DNA of 64,000 nt, taken from NCBI GenBank assembly GCA_043758775.1, contig JAYVMU010000010.1:20446-84445 (forward strand), given 5' to 3'. Source of the DNA: JACMMS01 sp043758775. Lineage in GTDB: Bacteria > Pseudomonadota > Gammaproteobacteria > Burkholderiales > Methylophilaceae. The position numbers were made by a program, and so were the translations under genes. The notes under the pieces were generated by a model. It was not told the origin of the DNA and did not search any database. It saw only the letters and a list, made by a program, of their open reading frames with translations. Shown in pieces: positions 25,701-34,636 of this stretch. The first letter of the stretch is position 1. Each line of letters opens with the position of its first letter.

Positions 25701-26189
25701 ATGGTAAATACTGAATTTAGTGCTATTGTACCAGCTCCATTCGGGGCAATCGGAATTATTACCAGTGATGACTTTCTGCTTGGTGTAGAATTATTCAGCC
25801 ATAAAATGTTAGATAACTCTACAGTAGAAAAGCCGGCAGCGGATGCTTTCACTCACAGCATCGTGAATCAAATTAAAGCTTATCTTGCTGACCCTAAAGC
25901 TACCCTATACGGACCATACGCCTTACAAGGCACGCCTTACCAAAAGCGTGTATGGCATGTCATCGCGAGCATCCCTAGTGGTCAAGTACTTACTTACACA
26001 CAGCTTGCCGATAAAGTGAGCTCAGGTCCGCGTGCTGTCGCTAATGTTTGCGGAGCAAATAATATTCCGCTGTTTATTCCCTGTCATCGCGTAGTGGCTA
26101 AAAATAGTTTAGGTGGTTTCATGCAAGGCGAGGCAAGCGGCTTAACTATCAAGCAGTGGTTGCTGAAGCATGAAGGCGCTGTGCTGTGA
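25701..26189 (+). CDS. Methylated-DNA--cysteine S-methyltransferase
   Basis: 162-residue suicide repair protein that takes the methyl group from O6-methylguanine. The acceptor is Cys128 in IPCHRVVAKNSLGGF; the HTH DNA-binding segment is TPYQKRVWHVIASIPSGQVLTYTQLA. The short N-terminal domain resembles Ogt rather than an Ada fusion. Its stop overlaps the GTG start of xerD. Confidence 0.92.
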   Translation: MVNTEFSAIVPAPFGAIGIITSDDFLLGVELFSHKMLDNSTVEKPAADAFTHSIVNQIKAYLADPKATLYGPYALQGTPYQKRVWHVIASIPSGQVLTYTQLADKVSSGPRAVANVCGANNIPLFIPCHRVVAKNSLGGFMQGEASGLTIKQWLLKHEGAVL

Positions 26190-27112
26190 CCGCTGAGAGT
26201 ACCACGAAGGATGCGTTAACAACGAGTAACCAGAATAATATTGATCAGTTTTTAGATGCGATTTGGTTAGAAGATGGGCTATCAAAAAACACCTTAGAAA
26301 GCTATCGGTTAGATTTAACGCAATTTGCAGGGTGGCTGGTAGAAGCTGAAAAGGCCGACTTGCTAGCCGTACAGCAACAGCATATACAGCAATATCTCGC
26401 GGTGCGCTTCCCGCACGTGAAGCCGCGTAGCATAAGTCGATTAATTGCTAGCTTGCGCCGCTTTTATCGTTATTGTTTGCGTGAAAATACTATTCAAACC
26501 GATCCCACATTACAAATAGAATCACCCAAGCTGCCACGTAGCCTGCCTAAAAGTTTGAATGAAGCTGAAGTAGAGGCGTTACTCGATGCCCCTGATATTA
26601 ATGAAGCGATGGGCCTACGCGATAAAGCCATGCTGGAGCTGCTTTACGCCTGCGGTTTGCGTGTTTCTGAGCTGGTCGGTATAAGAGTGACGGAGGTTAG
26701 TGTAAACGATAGCGTAATACGTGTGACTGGTAAAGGCAGTAAAACCCGTTTAGTGCCGATGGGGGAAGTTGCAACGGACTGGATTAGCCGTTACCTAAAA
26801 GAAGCAAGGCCGCATATATTAGGCGCACGATTGTGCGATAGCTTGTTTGTCACAGCTCGTGCAGATTGTATGACACGGCAAGCTTTTTGGTACTTAATTA
26901 AACGCTATGCGCTCAAGGCAAGCATTACAAAACACATGTCGCCACATGTATTGCGCCATGCGTTTGCTACACATTTGTTGAATCATGGAGCAGATTTGCG
27001 CGTGGTGCAAATGCTGCTAGGGCATTCCGATATTTCGACGACACAGATTTATACCCATGTAGCGGGCGAGCGCTTGAAGTTGTTACATAGCATGCATCAT
27101 CCCAGAGGATGA
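26186..27112 (+). CDS. xerD: Tyrosine recombinase XerD
   Basis: 308 residues from a GTG overlapping the upstream stop. N-terminal SAM-like core-binding domain (about 15-105: FLDAIWLEDGLSKNTLESYR) and catalytic domain with Arg in YACGLRVSELVG, HVLRHAFATHLL, GHSDISTTQIY and the Tyr nucleophile in IYTHV. It resolves chromosome dimers at dif with XerC. Choice of XerD over XerC rests on general resemblance. Confidence 0.88.
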   Translation: MTAESTTKDALTTSNQNNIDQFLDAIWLEDGLSKNTLESYRLDLTQFAGWLVEAEKADLLAVQQQHIQQYLAVRFPHVKPRSISRLIASLRRFYRYCLRENTIQTDPTLQIESPKLPRSLPKSLNEAEVEALLDAPDINEAMGLRDKAMLELLYACGLRVSELVGIRVTEVSVNDSVIRVTGKGSKTRLVPMGEVATDWISRYLKEARPHILGARLCDSLFVTARADCMTRQAFWYLIKRYALKASITKHMSPHVLRHAFATHLLNHGADLRVVQMLLGHSDISTTQIYTHVAGERLKLLHSMHHPRG

Positions 27113-27113
27113 T

Positions 27114-27353
27114 TTAATCTGTATTCCATTCATCGGGTATGAGTTTGTTGGCTTCCCAGTCTTTAATTAATTTTCTTGCTTGTAAATAATCATCATTATC
27201 TACAGTGACTTTGACACAGCCCGATATTGGCAACTCGCCAGCACCGCTTTGCAGATGTTCGCCTTGCACATAGGCTTCTATTCCGTACATGTTCAACACA
27301 CCTTTAATCATATATGCCTGTAAGCTGTTTGCTGCATCAAATGCTATTTTCAT
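27114..27353 (-). CDS. DUF2007 family protein
   Basis: 79 residues. It resembles short DUF2007 proteins (putative signal-transducing domain): a start KIAFDAANSLQAYMIKGVLNMYGIEAYVQGE, then LPISGCVKVTVDNDDYLQARKLIKDWE. Function is unknown. It overlaps the end of folB by four bases, so it is the second gene of a minus-strand pair. Confidence 0.78.
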   Translation of the reverse strand: MKIAFDAANSLQAYMIKGVLNMYGIEAYVQGEHLQSGAGELPISGCVKVTVDNDDYLQARKLIKDWEANKLIPDEWNTD

Positions 27354-27706
27354 GATTTTTTACCACGCTCAATCGTTACTCCTAGCGCCTTCACCCCAAG
27401 TAATATTGCGGGCTTCGCGACTCTGATTTTCACCCAAGGCGCACCAAACTCTGTCAGCACTATCTGACAAATATGTTCCGCTAGGGCCTCTACCAATTTA
27501 AAGCTATTGTTTTTCAAGGTATTGCGTACGCGTGTGACAACTGCGCCGTAATCAATGGTGTCTGCTATGCTGTCCGTTTGGCAGCCACGGCTGTGTGGCA
27601 TGGCAATTTCTAGATCTAGAATAATGGGTTGCGCTACCATGCGCTCCCAATCTGGCACGCCAAGCTTGGTTTCAACTTTTACTTGTTCTAAAAATATGAT
27701 GTCCAT
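27350..27706 (-). CDS. folB: Dihydroneopterin aldolase
   Basis: 118 residues. Folate pathway enzyme converting 7,8-dihydroneopterin to 6-hydroxymethyldihydropterin and glycolaldehyde. Typical features: MDIIFLEQVKVETKLGVPDWER with the catalytic Glu region, DTIDYGAVVTRVRN and LVEALAEHICQIVL. Divergent from plsY. Confidence 0.93.
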   Translation of the reverse strand: MDIIFLEQVKVETKLGVPDWERMVAQPIILDLEIAMPHSRGCQTDSIADTIDYGAVVTRVRNTLKNNSFKLVEALAEHICQIVLTEFGAPWVKIRVAKPAILLGVKALGVTIERGKKS

Positions 27707-27831
27707 AATTTTCTAATCGTTTAATGAATGGTTTAGAATGCGGTTAAGTTAATTTTCAAAATAATTTATCATAGTGCAGCTTATACAAAGCGCAATTTAA
27801 TAACAGCACAACTTATTTTAGAGCATCTTCT

Positions 27832-28422
27832 ATGACTCAGGCAGCTTTTATCCTATTGGCTTATTTATTAGGCTCCATTTCTTTTGGTATTTTGGTCAGC
27901 CGACTATTTGGCTTGCCTGACCCGCGCACAGTGGGTAGTGGCAATCCTGGTGCGACCAATGTCTTACGTAGCGGTAAAAAACTACCTGCTGCTTTGACCT
28001 TACTCGGTGACGCTGCAAAGGGCTTGCTTGCTGTTTTCTTGGCTCAGCACTATGGCTTGCAAGATGGTGCTATCTGCTTAGCTGGTTTAGCCGCTTTTAT
28101 CGGGCATCTATATCCGGTATTTTGTGGCTTTAAGGGTGGTAAAGGCGTTGCAACCGCGTTAGGTGTGTTGCTGGCATTCTCGGGCTGGCTGGGCTTAAGC
28201 ATTCTTATCGTCTGGCTAGTGGCATTTGCAGTGTGGCGCTACTCATCACTGGCCGCGTTAATTGCCGCGGGTATTGCGCCAATTTCTGCGTGGTTTTTAT
28301 TACCATACAAAGGCTACGCAGCTACTGCTTTCATGCTTGCTTTGCTACTGGTTTGGCGCCACAAAAGTAATATTCAAAAATTGCTTAATGGCTCAGAATC
28401 AGGTTTCGACAAAAAGAAATAA
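27832..28422 (+). CDS. plsY: Acyl-phosphate:glycerol-3-phosphate acyltransferase PlsY
   Basis: 196-residue inner membrane enzyme making lysophosphatidate. Several hydrophobic segments and the three conserved loops are visible: SISFGILVSRLFGLPDPRTV followed by GSGNPGATNVLR, FIGHLYPVFCGFKGGKGVAT and a C-terminal LVWRHKSNIQKLLNG. All motif residues appear intact. Confidence 0.95.
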   Translation: MTQAAFILLAYLLGSISFGILVSRLFGLPDPRTVGSGNPGATNVLRSGKKLPAALTLLGDAAKGLLAVFLAQHYGLQDGAICLAGLAAFIGHLYPVFCGFKGGKGVATALGVLLAFSGWLGLSILIVWLVAFAVWRYSSLAALIAAGIAPISAWFLLPYKGYAATAFMLALLLVWRHKSNIQKLLNGSESGFDKKK

Positions 28423-28438
28423 GCTATTGGTCAATCAT

Positions 28439-29473
28439 TTAAGGTTTTTGTAGTTCGGCTAAATCCCAGCGTGCTTTTACGCTAAAGCTGTAATTGTCTG
28501 GCGTTAGATTTTGGCTTGCTCTTAATTGTATGGCTTTAAAACGCATAGCACCAGCAAATGCAATCATGGCACCGTTGTCAGTGCAAAACTCTAAACGCGG
28601 ATAATGTACTTTGCACATTCTTTTTTTGGTGGCTGCATTCAAACGCTCGCGCAAACGGCTATTCGCTCCTACGCCACCAGATACTATCAAGTTATCCAGT
28701 CCTGTATCGCGTAATGCGGTCATGCATTTAAGTGTGAGTATCTCAGTCACAGCTTCTTGAAACTCATAAGCAATGTCAGCTTTGGTCTGTAGATCACGGT
28801 CATTGTTATTTGCCAGAGTAAGTACTGCGGTTTTTAAGCCGCTAAAGCTAAAGTTTAAATCGCCACTGTTGATTAATGGGCGTGGTAATTTAAATCTTGG
28901 TTTACCAGAACTGGCTAGTTGCGCCACGGCTGAGCCGCCTGGATAGCCAAGCCCTAATAGTTTTGCAGTTTTATCAAAAGCTTCACCAGCAGCGTCATCT
29001 AGTGTATCACCCAGTAATTCGTAATCACCGATGCCTGTTACACGCATTAATTGCGTATGTCCGCCAGAAACCAATAACGCAACAAAAGGGAATTTGGGTG
29101 GATTGGCTTCTAATAAAGGCGCCAACAAATGCCCCTCAAGATGATGTATCGCAACAGTTGGGATATTGAGTGCGAATGCTAATGATTGGGCAATGCTAGT
29201 GCCAACCAATAATGCGCCCGACAAGCCAGGCCCTTGCGTATAGGCAATGCCGTCAATATCTTGTAAAGTTTTACCCGCTTGCTGTAAAACATTTTGCGTA
29301 AGTGGTAGAGCGCGGCGAATATGATCGCGCGAGGCAAGCTCGGGCACAACGCCGCCATATTCAGCATGCATAGCCACTTGCGAGTGTAGTGCGTGGGCGA
29401 GTAAGCCATGCTCGGTATCGTATAATGCGATACCCGTTTCGTCACAAGATGATTCAAAGCCCAGAATTAACAT
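28439..29473 (-). CDS. tsaD: tRNA threonylcarbamoyladenosine synthase subunit TsaD
   Basis: 344 residues. Transfers threonylcarbamoyl to A37 of ANN-decoding tRNAs with TsaB and TsaE. Metal-binding His pair in AIHHLEGHLLAP, nucleotide loop GFESSCDETGIAL at the start, and LVSGGHTQLM and SGGVGANSRLRE. It diverges from rpsU, the usual arrangement. Confidence 0.96.
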   Translation of the reverse strand: MLILGFESSCDETGIALYDTEHGLLAHALHSQVAMHAEYGGVVPELASRDHIRRALPLTQNVLQQAGKTLQDIDGIAYTQGPGLSGALLVGTSIAQSLAFALNIPTVAIHHLEGHLLAPLLEANPPKFPFVALLVSGGHTQLMRVTGIGDYELLGDTLDDAAGEAFDKTAKLLGLGYPGGSAVAQLASSGKPRFKLPRPLINSGDLNFSFSGLKTAVLTLANNNDRDLQTKADIAYEFQEAVTEILTLKCMTALRDTGLDNLIVSGGVGANSRLRERLNAATKKRMCKVHYPRLEFCTDNGAMIAFAGAMRFKAIQLRASQNLTPDNYSFSVKARWDLAELQKP

Positions 29474-29651
29474 ACAGCACTCAACATAGAAATACTTAAT
29501 AAAGATTGATAAAACATCATTATATGATTAAAATAGCAGACTTTTCTCAATTTGTCGTGTACCTAACCCGTAGGCGAGATTTGAGCATTAACCAAATTAA
29601 GTCGCTAATATTATGATTATATTAGCAAATATTTTTAAAAAGTGAGATTGA

Positions 29652-29864
29652 ATGTCTAGTGTACGCGTAAAAGAGAATGAGCCGTTTGACGTTGCATTGC
29701 GTCGTTTTAAACGTTTGATTGAAAAAACTGGTTTGTTAAATGACTTGCGCGCGCGCGAGTTTTACGAAAAACCAACTTGGGAACGTAAACGTAAAGCTGC
29801 TGCGGCTGTTAAGCGTCAATATCGTCGCTTACGCAACCAAACTTTACCTGCAAAACTTTACTAA
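29652..29864 (+). CDS. rpsU: Ribosomal protein bS21
   Basis: 70-residue basic protein: VRVKENEPFDVALRRFKRL, FYEKPTWERKRKAAAAVKRQYRR. Small-subunit protein needed for initiation. It heads the macromolecular synthesis cluster rpsU-yqeY-dnaG-rpoD. Confidence 0.96.
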   Translation: MSSVRVKENEPFDVALRRFKRLIEKTGLLNDLRAREFYEKPTWERKRKAAAAVKRQYRRLRNQTLPAKLY

Positions 29865-29887
29865 GATTTGCACTTAGGTATACAGCC

Positions 29888-30331
29888 ATGTCGTTAAAAG
29901 CGTTAGTTTCTGAGGACATGAAAATCGCGATGCGCGCTAAAGATAGTGTGCGTCTTGGTGCAATCAGGTTATTGTTATCTGCAATCAAGCAACGTGAAGT
30001 GGATGAGCGTATTGAGTTAAGTGATGCTGATGTTATCGGAGTCATTGAAAAAATGCTTAAGCAACGTCGCGATTCTATCGCAGCGTATGAATCTGCAAAT
30101 CGTACTGATTTAGCCGATATTGAAAAGTTTGAAGTGACCGTGCTGCAAACTTATCTGCCGCAACAACTAACAGAAGATGAAATTAAAGCGCTGTTGGAAA
30201 AAGTAGTGACCGAAACTGGCGCTACTGGCATTAAAGATATGAGCAAAGTCATGGCAGCCATTAAGCCACTCGTAGTTGGCGTTGCTGATATGGGTAAAAT
30301 CTCTGCTTTGATTAAAGCGCGATTAGCTTAA
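29888..30331 (+). CDS. yqeY: GatB/YqeY domain protein
   Basis: 147 residues, all one GatB/YqeY domain: SLKALVSEDMKIAMRAKD, RRDSIAAYESANRTDLADIE and a C-terminal TGIKDMSKVMAAIKP helix set like the tail of GatB. The domain binds tRNA in GatB; the role of stand-alone proteins is unknown. It commonly lies between rpsU and dnaG in betaproteobacteria. Confidence 0.9.
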   Translation: MSLKALVSEDMKIAMRAKDSVRLGAIRLLLSAIKQREVDERIELSDADVIGVIEKMLKQRRDSIAAYESANRTDLADIEKFEVTVLQTYLPQQLTEDEIKALLEKVVTETGATGIKDMSKVMAAIKPLVVGVADMGKISALIKARLA

Positions 30332-30368
30332 TTAGACGTAGAATTCATCTCAAAGTATCAAAAAAATT

Positions 30369-30393
30369 AAAGAGGCGCTAAGCCTCTTTTTTT
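30369..30393 (+). terminator. Terminator between yqeY and dnaG
   Basis: Stem AAAGAGGC / GCCTCTTT with a five-base loop and a run of T. It could attenuate transcription into dnaG, as in other bacterial MMS operons. Confidence 0.8.
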
Positions 30394-30432
30394 ATTTATG
30401 ATTACATTTATTTCTGGGCTATCATCCACCTT

Positions 30433-32181
30433 ATGATTCCTGAAAGCTTTATTCAAGATTTATTGAATCGCATTGATATTGTCGATGTGATTGATAAAAG
30501 CGTACCGCTTAAAAAAGCCGGGGCAAATTATGCTGCATGCTGCCCATTTCATAACGAAAAATCCCCTTCATTTACAGTCAGTTCCACCAAGCAGTTTTAT
30601 CATTGTTTTGGTTGCGGTGCGCATGGTACGGCAGTGGGTTTTTTGATGGAATATCAAGGATTAAGTTTTGTCGAATCTATCCACGAACTCGCCAAAATGG
30701 CAGGTATGATAGTGCCACAAGAAGAGCGTTCAGCAAATACTGAAAATTATCAAGCCGCCAAACAAGCAGCAGTGGGGCTTCAAGAGAGCTTGCAACAAGC
30801 CACGGAATATTACAAAGCCGAGCTTAAAAAATCACAACGCGCGATTGATTATCTTAAAGGTCGTGGTTTAAGTGGCAAAATTGCTGCTAAGTTTCAGATA
30901 GGTTATGCGCCTGCAGGTTGGCAGAATTTACAAACTATTTTTCCGCAGTATGAAAACGAAGCGTTGGCTACAGCAGGTTTGGTTGTAACTAATGAACAAG
31001 GCAGGCGTTATGATCGTTTTCGTGACCGTATTATATTCCCCATTCACGACCAAAAAGGCCAGATAATTGGCTTTGGTGGACGCGTAATTAACCCCGAAGA
31101 TACGCCTAAATATTACAACTCACCTGAAACGCCATTATTTCAAAAAGGCCATGAGTTATATGGCTTGTTTTTAGCGCGTCGCGCGATCCGAGACGCAGGT
31201 CGCGCGTTGGTGGTTGAAGGCTATATGGATGTAGTAGCGCTTGCCCAATATGATATTCATTATGCTGTGGCGGCATTAGGTACAGCGACTACACCGTTTC
31301 ACATCACCAAGCTCATGCGCCAAACAGACGAAATTGTATTCTGCTTTGATGGTGATAATGCCGGGCGCACCGCCGCATGGCGTGCGGCGATGAATGCATT
31401 GCCAGCACTGACGGATGGTTTAAAGCTGACATTTATGTTTTTACCTCAGGGACATGATCCTGATAGTTATGTGCGTGAATTTGGTAAAGAAAGATTAGAG
31501 GCAGAGATGAAAGTCGCGACACCTTTATCTGCTTATATTACTGACCATTTGTGCGAAGATAATGCGCTGCAAAGCCAGGAGGATAAGGTGAGGTTTTTAA
31601 ACGAAGCTGAGCCGATATTACGCCAAATTCAAGCACCGCGATTATCGATTATGTTGCGTAAACGTGTAGCAGAATTAGCTGGAGTAACGGCCGAAGAAAT
31701 GCAAGATATGATGCGTTTAAGCTCGCCGAATAAGCCTGCGCCACGTTCTGTACAAAAACAGTTACGTACTCCGCAATCAATCAAAAAGCGTTTTGTATTG
31801 AGTTTGCTCATGAAGCCAAGTTTAGCGAATGCGGATGATTTAACTTGGCTGCAAGGCAATGCAGAAGAAGATAATTTAGTGAGAAATGTATTAGAAATTG
31901 CATTGCAACAGCCGCAATCTAACCCAGCAGTTATTTTGCGCGGTTTAGAGCATAAAATGGATGCCAGTTTGTTGCGTGAAATTGAACGTGAATTGCATTT
32001 GTTGGATGAAAGTTTGGATATTGCTCTTGAATTTAATGGAGCACGGACGCAATTAAGAGACATGATGCAGAACGCCCAAGAAAATTTATTGCTAGAGCGC
32101 ATCAAAGAAAAGCCGCTAGGCACTCTCACCGAACAAGAGCGTGAGCTTTTAAGAAACTTTGGTAGTAGAAATCTGAAATAA
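30433..32181 (+). CDS. dnaG: DNA primase DnaG
   Basis: 582 residues. Makes RNA primers at the fork. N-terminal CHC2 zinc finger (CCPFHNEKSPSF, then YHCFGCG), the RNA polymerase core with TOPRIM motifs (ALVVEGYMDVVALAQ and FCFDGDNAGRTAAWRA), and a C-terminal DnaB-interacting helical domain from about residue 440. All key acids are present. Confidence 0.96.
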   Translation: MIPESFIQDLLNRIDIVDVIDKSVPLKKAGANYAACCPFHNEKSPSFTVSSTKQFYHCFGCGAHGTAVGFLMEYQGLSFVESIHELAKMAGMIVPQEERSANTENYQAAKQAAVGLQESLQQATEYYKAELKKSQRAIDYLKGRGLSGKIAAKFQIGYAPAGWQNLQTIFPQYENEALATAGLVVTNEQGRRYDRFRDRIIFPIHDQKGQIIGFGGRVINPEDTPKYYNSPETPLFQKGHELYGLFLARRAIRDAGRALVVEGYMDVVALAQYDIHYAVAALGTATTPFHITKLMRQTDEIVFCFDGDNAGRTAAWRAAMNALPALTDGLKLTFMFLPQGHDPDSYVREFGKERLEAEMKVATPLSAYITDHLCEDNALQSQEDKVRFLNEAEPILRQIQAPRLSIMLRKRVAELAGVTAEEMQDMMRLSSPNKPAPRSVQKQLRTPQSIKKRFVLSLLMKPSLANADDLTWLQGNAEEDNLVRNVLEIALQQPQSNPAVILRGLEHKMDASLLREIERELHLLDESLDIALEFNGARTQLRDMMQNAQENLLLERIKEKPLGTLTEQERELLRNFGSRNLK

Positions 32182-32300
32182 AATATTGTTAGTAATAAGG
32201 TTTAAGGTAATAAAGTTTATTCAGCTAATTTGTTTTGGGTTAAAGCAACGTATTAAAACCAAAGAATTTAACGACTTAAACACAATCTAAGGCTTGAGAG

Positions 32301-32330
32301 CTTTTTCGAGGTTACTTTTTCGAGTATAAT
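32301..32330 (+). promoter_or_regulatory. Probable rpoD promoter with tandem CTTTTTCGAG
   Basis: The 281-base gap before rpoD contains a perfect TATAAT at 32325-32330. Just upstream the decamer CTTTTTCGAG occurs twice, at 32301-32310 and 32315-32324, the second abutting the -10 box. No good -35 hexamer is at 17 bases. Nothing else is evident in the gap apart from an imperfect hairpin near 32371-32400. Confidence 0.5.
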
Positions 32331-32462
32331 TTAGGGTTTTCCGTAATAGCTATAAATTACTCTGTATTTGCTGTGGGAATTTGTTTTAAAATTTCCCAGA
32401 GAAAACTTTGAGTAATTATTTAGCGTAGCTTTTAAACACAGCTATTGGATATGAGGTAATAC

Positions 32463-34400
32463 ATGGCTAGACCAAAATCAGACAAGACGCTAGAAAAGCA
32501 AAAAATTGCTACGGAGCTTAAAAATCCAGAAACCCAAGCCTTTGATGCTGAAGAGCGCCGCACGCGCTTAAAAACGTTGATTGTGTTGGGTAAAGAGCGT
32601 GGTTACTTAACTTACGCTGAGATTAACGATCACTTGCCAGATGACGTACAAAACTCTGAGCAAATTGACGGCATTATCGGCATGATAAACGACATGGGTA
32701 TTCAGGTATACGAAGAAGCGCCTGATGCTGAGTTGTTGTTAATGTCTGACACTCCGCCAGCAGTCACAGACGAAGATGCTGTTGAAGAGGCTGAGGCGGC
32801 GCTTGCTACTGTAGATTCTGAATTTGGCCGTACTACTGACCCTGTGCGTATGTATATGCGTGAAATGGGTACGGTTGATTTACTGACGCGTGAAGGCGAA
32901 ATTGAAATCGCCAAGCGTATTGAAGACGGCTTAAAACACATGGTGCAAGCCATTGCGGTTTGCCCGACGACCATTGCAGACCTGCTGGCAATGGTAGATA
33001 AAGTTGAAAAAGATGAGTTGAGTGTTGATGATTTAGTCGATGGGTTAATTGATACCGATATCGGCCTGGATGATGCAATGGAAGCTGAAGAGGCCGAAGT
33101 TGAGGATGAAGAAATCTCAGATGAAGATGACGAAGATGAAGATGGTGCAAAAGCTGCTGCCATTTCAGCCGAGGCGTTAGCTAAACTAAAAGAGGAAGTG
33201 CTTAAGCGTTTTGCGATTATTCGTGCAGCTAACGAAAAAATGTGCGCTATTCGTGAAAACGAAGGCTCACAAGGTGCTGAATACAAAAAACATCTCGATA
33301 TCATTTTAGAAGAGCTCACTGCATTCAGATTCTCAGCTAAACAAGTTGAGGCATTATGTGGTCAAGTGCGTGAAATGGTTGATGTTGTGCGTAGCCATGA
33401 ACGCAAAATAATGGATTTCTGTGTTGAGAAATCTGGTATGCCACGCCCACACTTCATTAAAAGCTTTCCAACTAATGAAGTGGATATGGACTGGCTAGCA
33501 CAAGAGCTAGCTGTTGATAAACCTTATGTAGAGCGTTTAGTGCGTTTTAAGCATTCTATTTTAGACCAACAACAACGATTAATTGACTTGCAAATGCGCG
33601 TTGGCTTGCCAATTAAAGAGTTAAAAGAAATCAATAAGCAAATGACTACAGGCGAAGCTCGTGCCCGCCGTGCTAAACGTGAAATGATTGAAGCTAACTT
33701 GCGCCTAGTGATTTCGATTGCTAAAAAATACACCAATCGCGGTCTGCAATTTCTGGATTTAATCCAAGAAGGCAATATTGGCTTGATGAAAGCAGTTGAT
33801 AAATTTGAATATCGTCGTGGTTATAAGTTTTCTACTTATGCCACATGGTGGATCCGCCAAGCGATTACACGTTCTATCGCCGACCAGGCACGTACTATTC
33901 GTATTCCGGTGCATATGATTGAAACGATTAACAAAATGAATCGTATCAGCCGTCAAATTCTGCAAGAAACAGGTATTGAGCCTGACCCAGCAGCATTGGC
34001 CGAAAAGATGGAAATGCCAGAAGATAAAATTCGCAAGATTTTAAAAATTAGCAAAGAGCCAATTTCGATGGAGACACCGATTGGCGACGATGAAGATTCA
34101 CATCTGGGCGATTTTATTGAAGATAATGCTACGCTGGCGCCGATTGATGCTGCAGTTTATGCAAGTTTGCGTGATGCGACAGCTGAAGTGCTAGAGTCGC
34201 TTACTCCACGCGAGGCAAAAGTGTTGCGTATGCGTTTTGGTATTGAAATGAATACTGACCACACGCTAGAAGAGGTGGGCAAGCAGTTTGATGTAACGCG
34301 TGAGCGTATTCGTCAAATTGAAGCTAAAGCGCTACGTAAACTACGCCACCCAACGCGCTCAGAGCGCTTACGTAGTTTTTTAGAGACGGGGCAAGATTAA
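32463..34400 (+). CDS. rpoD: RNA polymerase primary sigma factor RpoD (sigma-70)
   Basis: 645 residues. Region 1.1 at the N terminus (RLKTLIVLGKERGYLTYAEI), region 1.2 (DPVRMYMREMGTVDLLTREGE), a non-conserved segment with an acidic run around residues 205-225, region 2 (FLDLIQEGNIGLMKAVDKFE, YKFSTYATWWIRQAITR), region 3 and region 4 (LEEVGKQFDVTRERIRQIEA). All promoter-recognition residues look normal. Confidence 0.97.
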   Translation: MARPKSDKTLEKQKIATELKNPETQAFDAEERRTRLKTLIVLGKERGYLTYAEINDHLPDDVQNSEQIDGIIGMINDMGIQVYEEAPDAELLLMSDTPPAVTDEDAVEEAEAALATVDSEFGRTTDPVRMYMREMGTVDLLTREGEIEIAKRIEDGLKHMVQAIAVCPTTIADLLAMVDKVEKDELSVDDLVDGLIDTDIGLDDAMEAEEAEVEDEEISDEDDEDEDGAKAAAISAEALAKLKEEVLKRFAIIRAANEKMCAIRENEGSQGAEYKKHLDIILEELTAFRFSAKQVEALCGQVREMVDVVRSHERKIMDFCVEKSGMPRPHFIKSFPTNEVDMDWLAQELAVDKPYVERLVRFKHSILDQQQRLIDLQMRVGLPIKELKEINKQMTTGEARARRAKREMIEANLRLVISIAKKYTNRGLQFLDLIQEGNIGLMKAVDKFEYRRGYKFSTYATWWIRQAITRSIADQARTIRIPVHMIETINKMNRISRQILQETGIEPDPAALAEKMEMPEDKIRKILKISKEPISMETPIGDDEDSHLGDFIEDNATLAPIDAAVYASLRDATAEVLESLTPREAKVLRMRFGIEMNTDHTLEEVGKQFDVTRERIRQIEAKALRKLRHPTRSERLRSFLETGQD

Positions 34401-34428
34401 TTTTAAGATTGATTTATAAAAGGTTTTC

Positions 34429-34469
34429 AGCCCACTTGCTCATGTTTAGTTAGAGCAGTGAGCTCATAA
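34429..34469 (+). pseudogene. Degenerate 5' half of a tRNA-Ile(CAU)-like gene, no intron
   Basis: 41 bases that match the 5' exon of the functional tRNA gene at 34637 in 32 positions by hand count, including GCTCATG, GTTAGAGCAG and the anticodon loop CTCATAA. No intron follows, and neither acceptor nor T-arm partner can be found, so it cannot fold as a tRNA. It lies 29 bases after rpoD. Confidence 0.65.
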
Positions 34470-34555
34470 TCTGAAGCTCTGCCAAAGCGGCTGGATGTTA
34501 ATCGATATATTTCATGTACTTAAATGCATTGAGTAACAAGGTAAGAATAGTAATA

Positions 34556-34586
34556 CCGAAACTACTTAAAAATCAGTAGTTTCGGG
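34556..34586. repeat. Strong hairpin between rpoD and the tRNA
   Basis: CCGAAACTACT and AGTAGTTTCGG form a perfect 11-bp stem with an eight-base loop. No T run follows on either strand, so it is not a canonical terminator, although it may end the rpoD transcript or block exonucleases. The rest of 34401-34636 holds the tRNA relic and AT-rich sequence. Confidence 0.55.
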
Positions 34587-34636
34587 TAACGTATAACAGT
34601 GAGTAGATGTTAAAATACTCACGATTAAAAGTTTAA

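Noticed and set aside
32702..33319. 205-codon minus-strand ORF rich in Ser
   Set aside because: Antisense of the rpoD acidic region; composition mirrors GAA/GAT codons.
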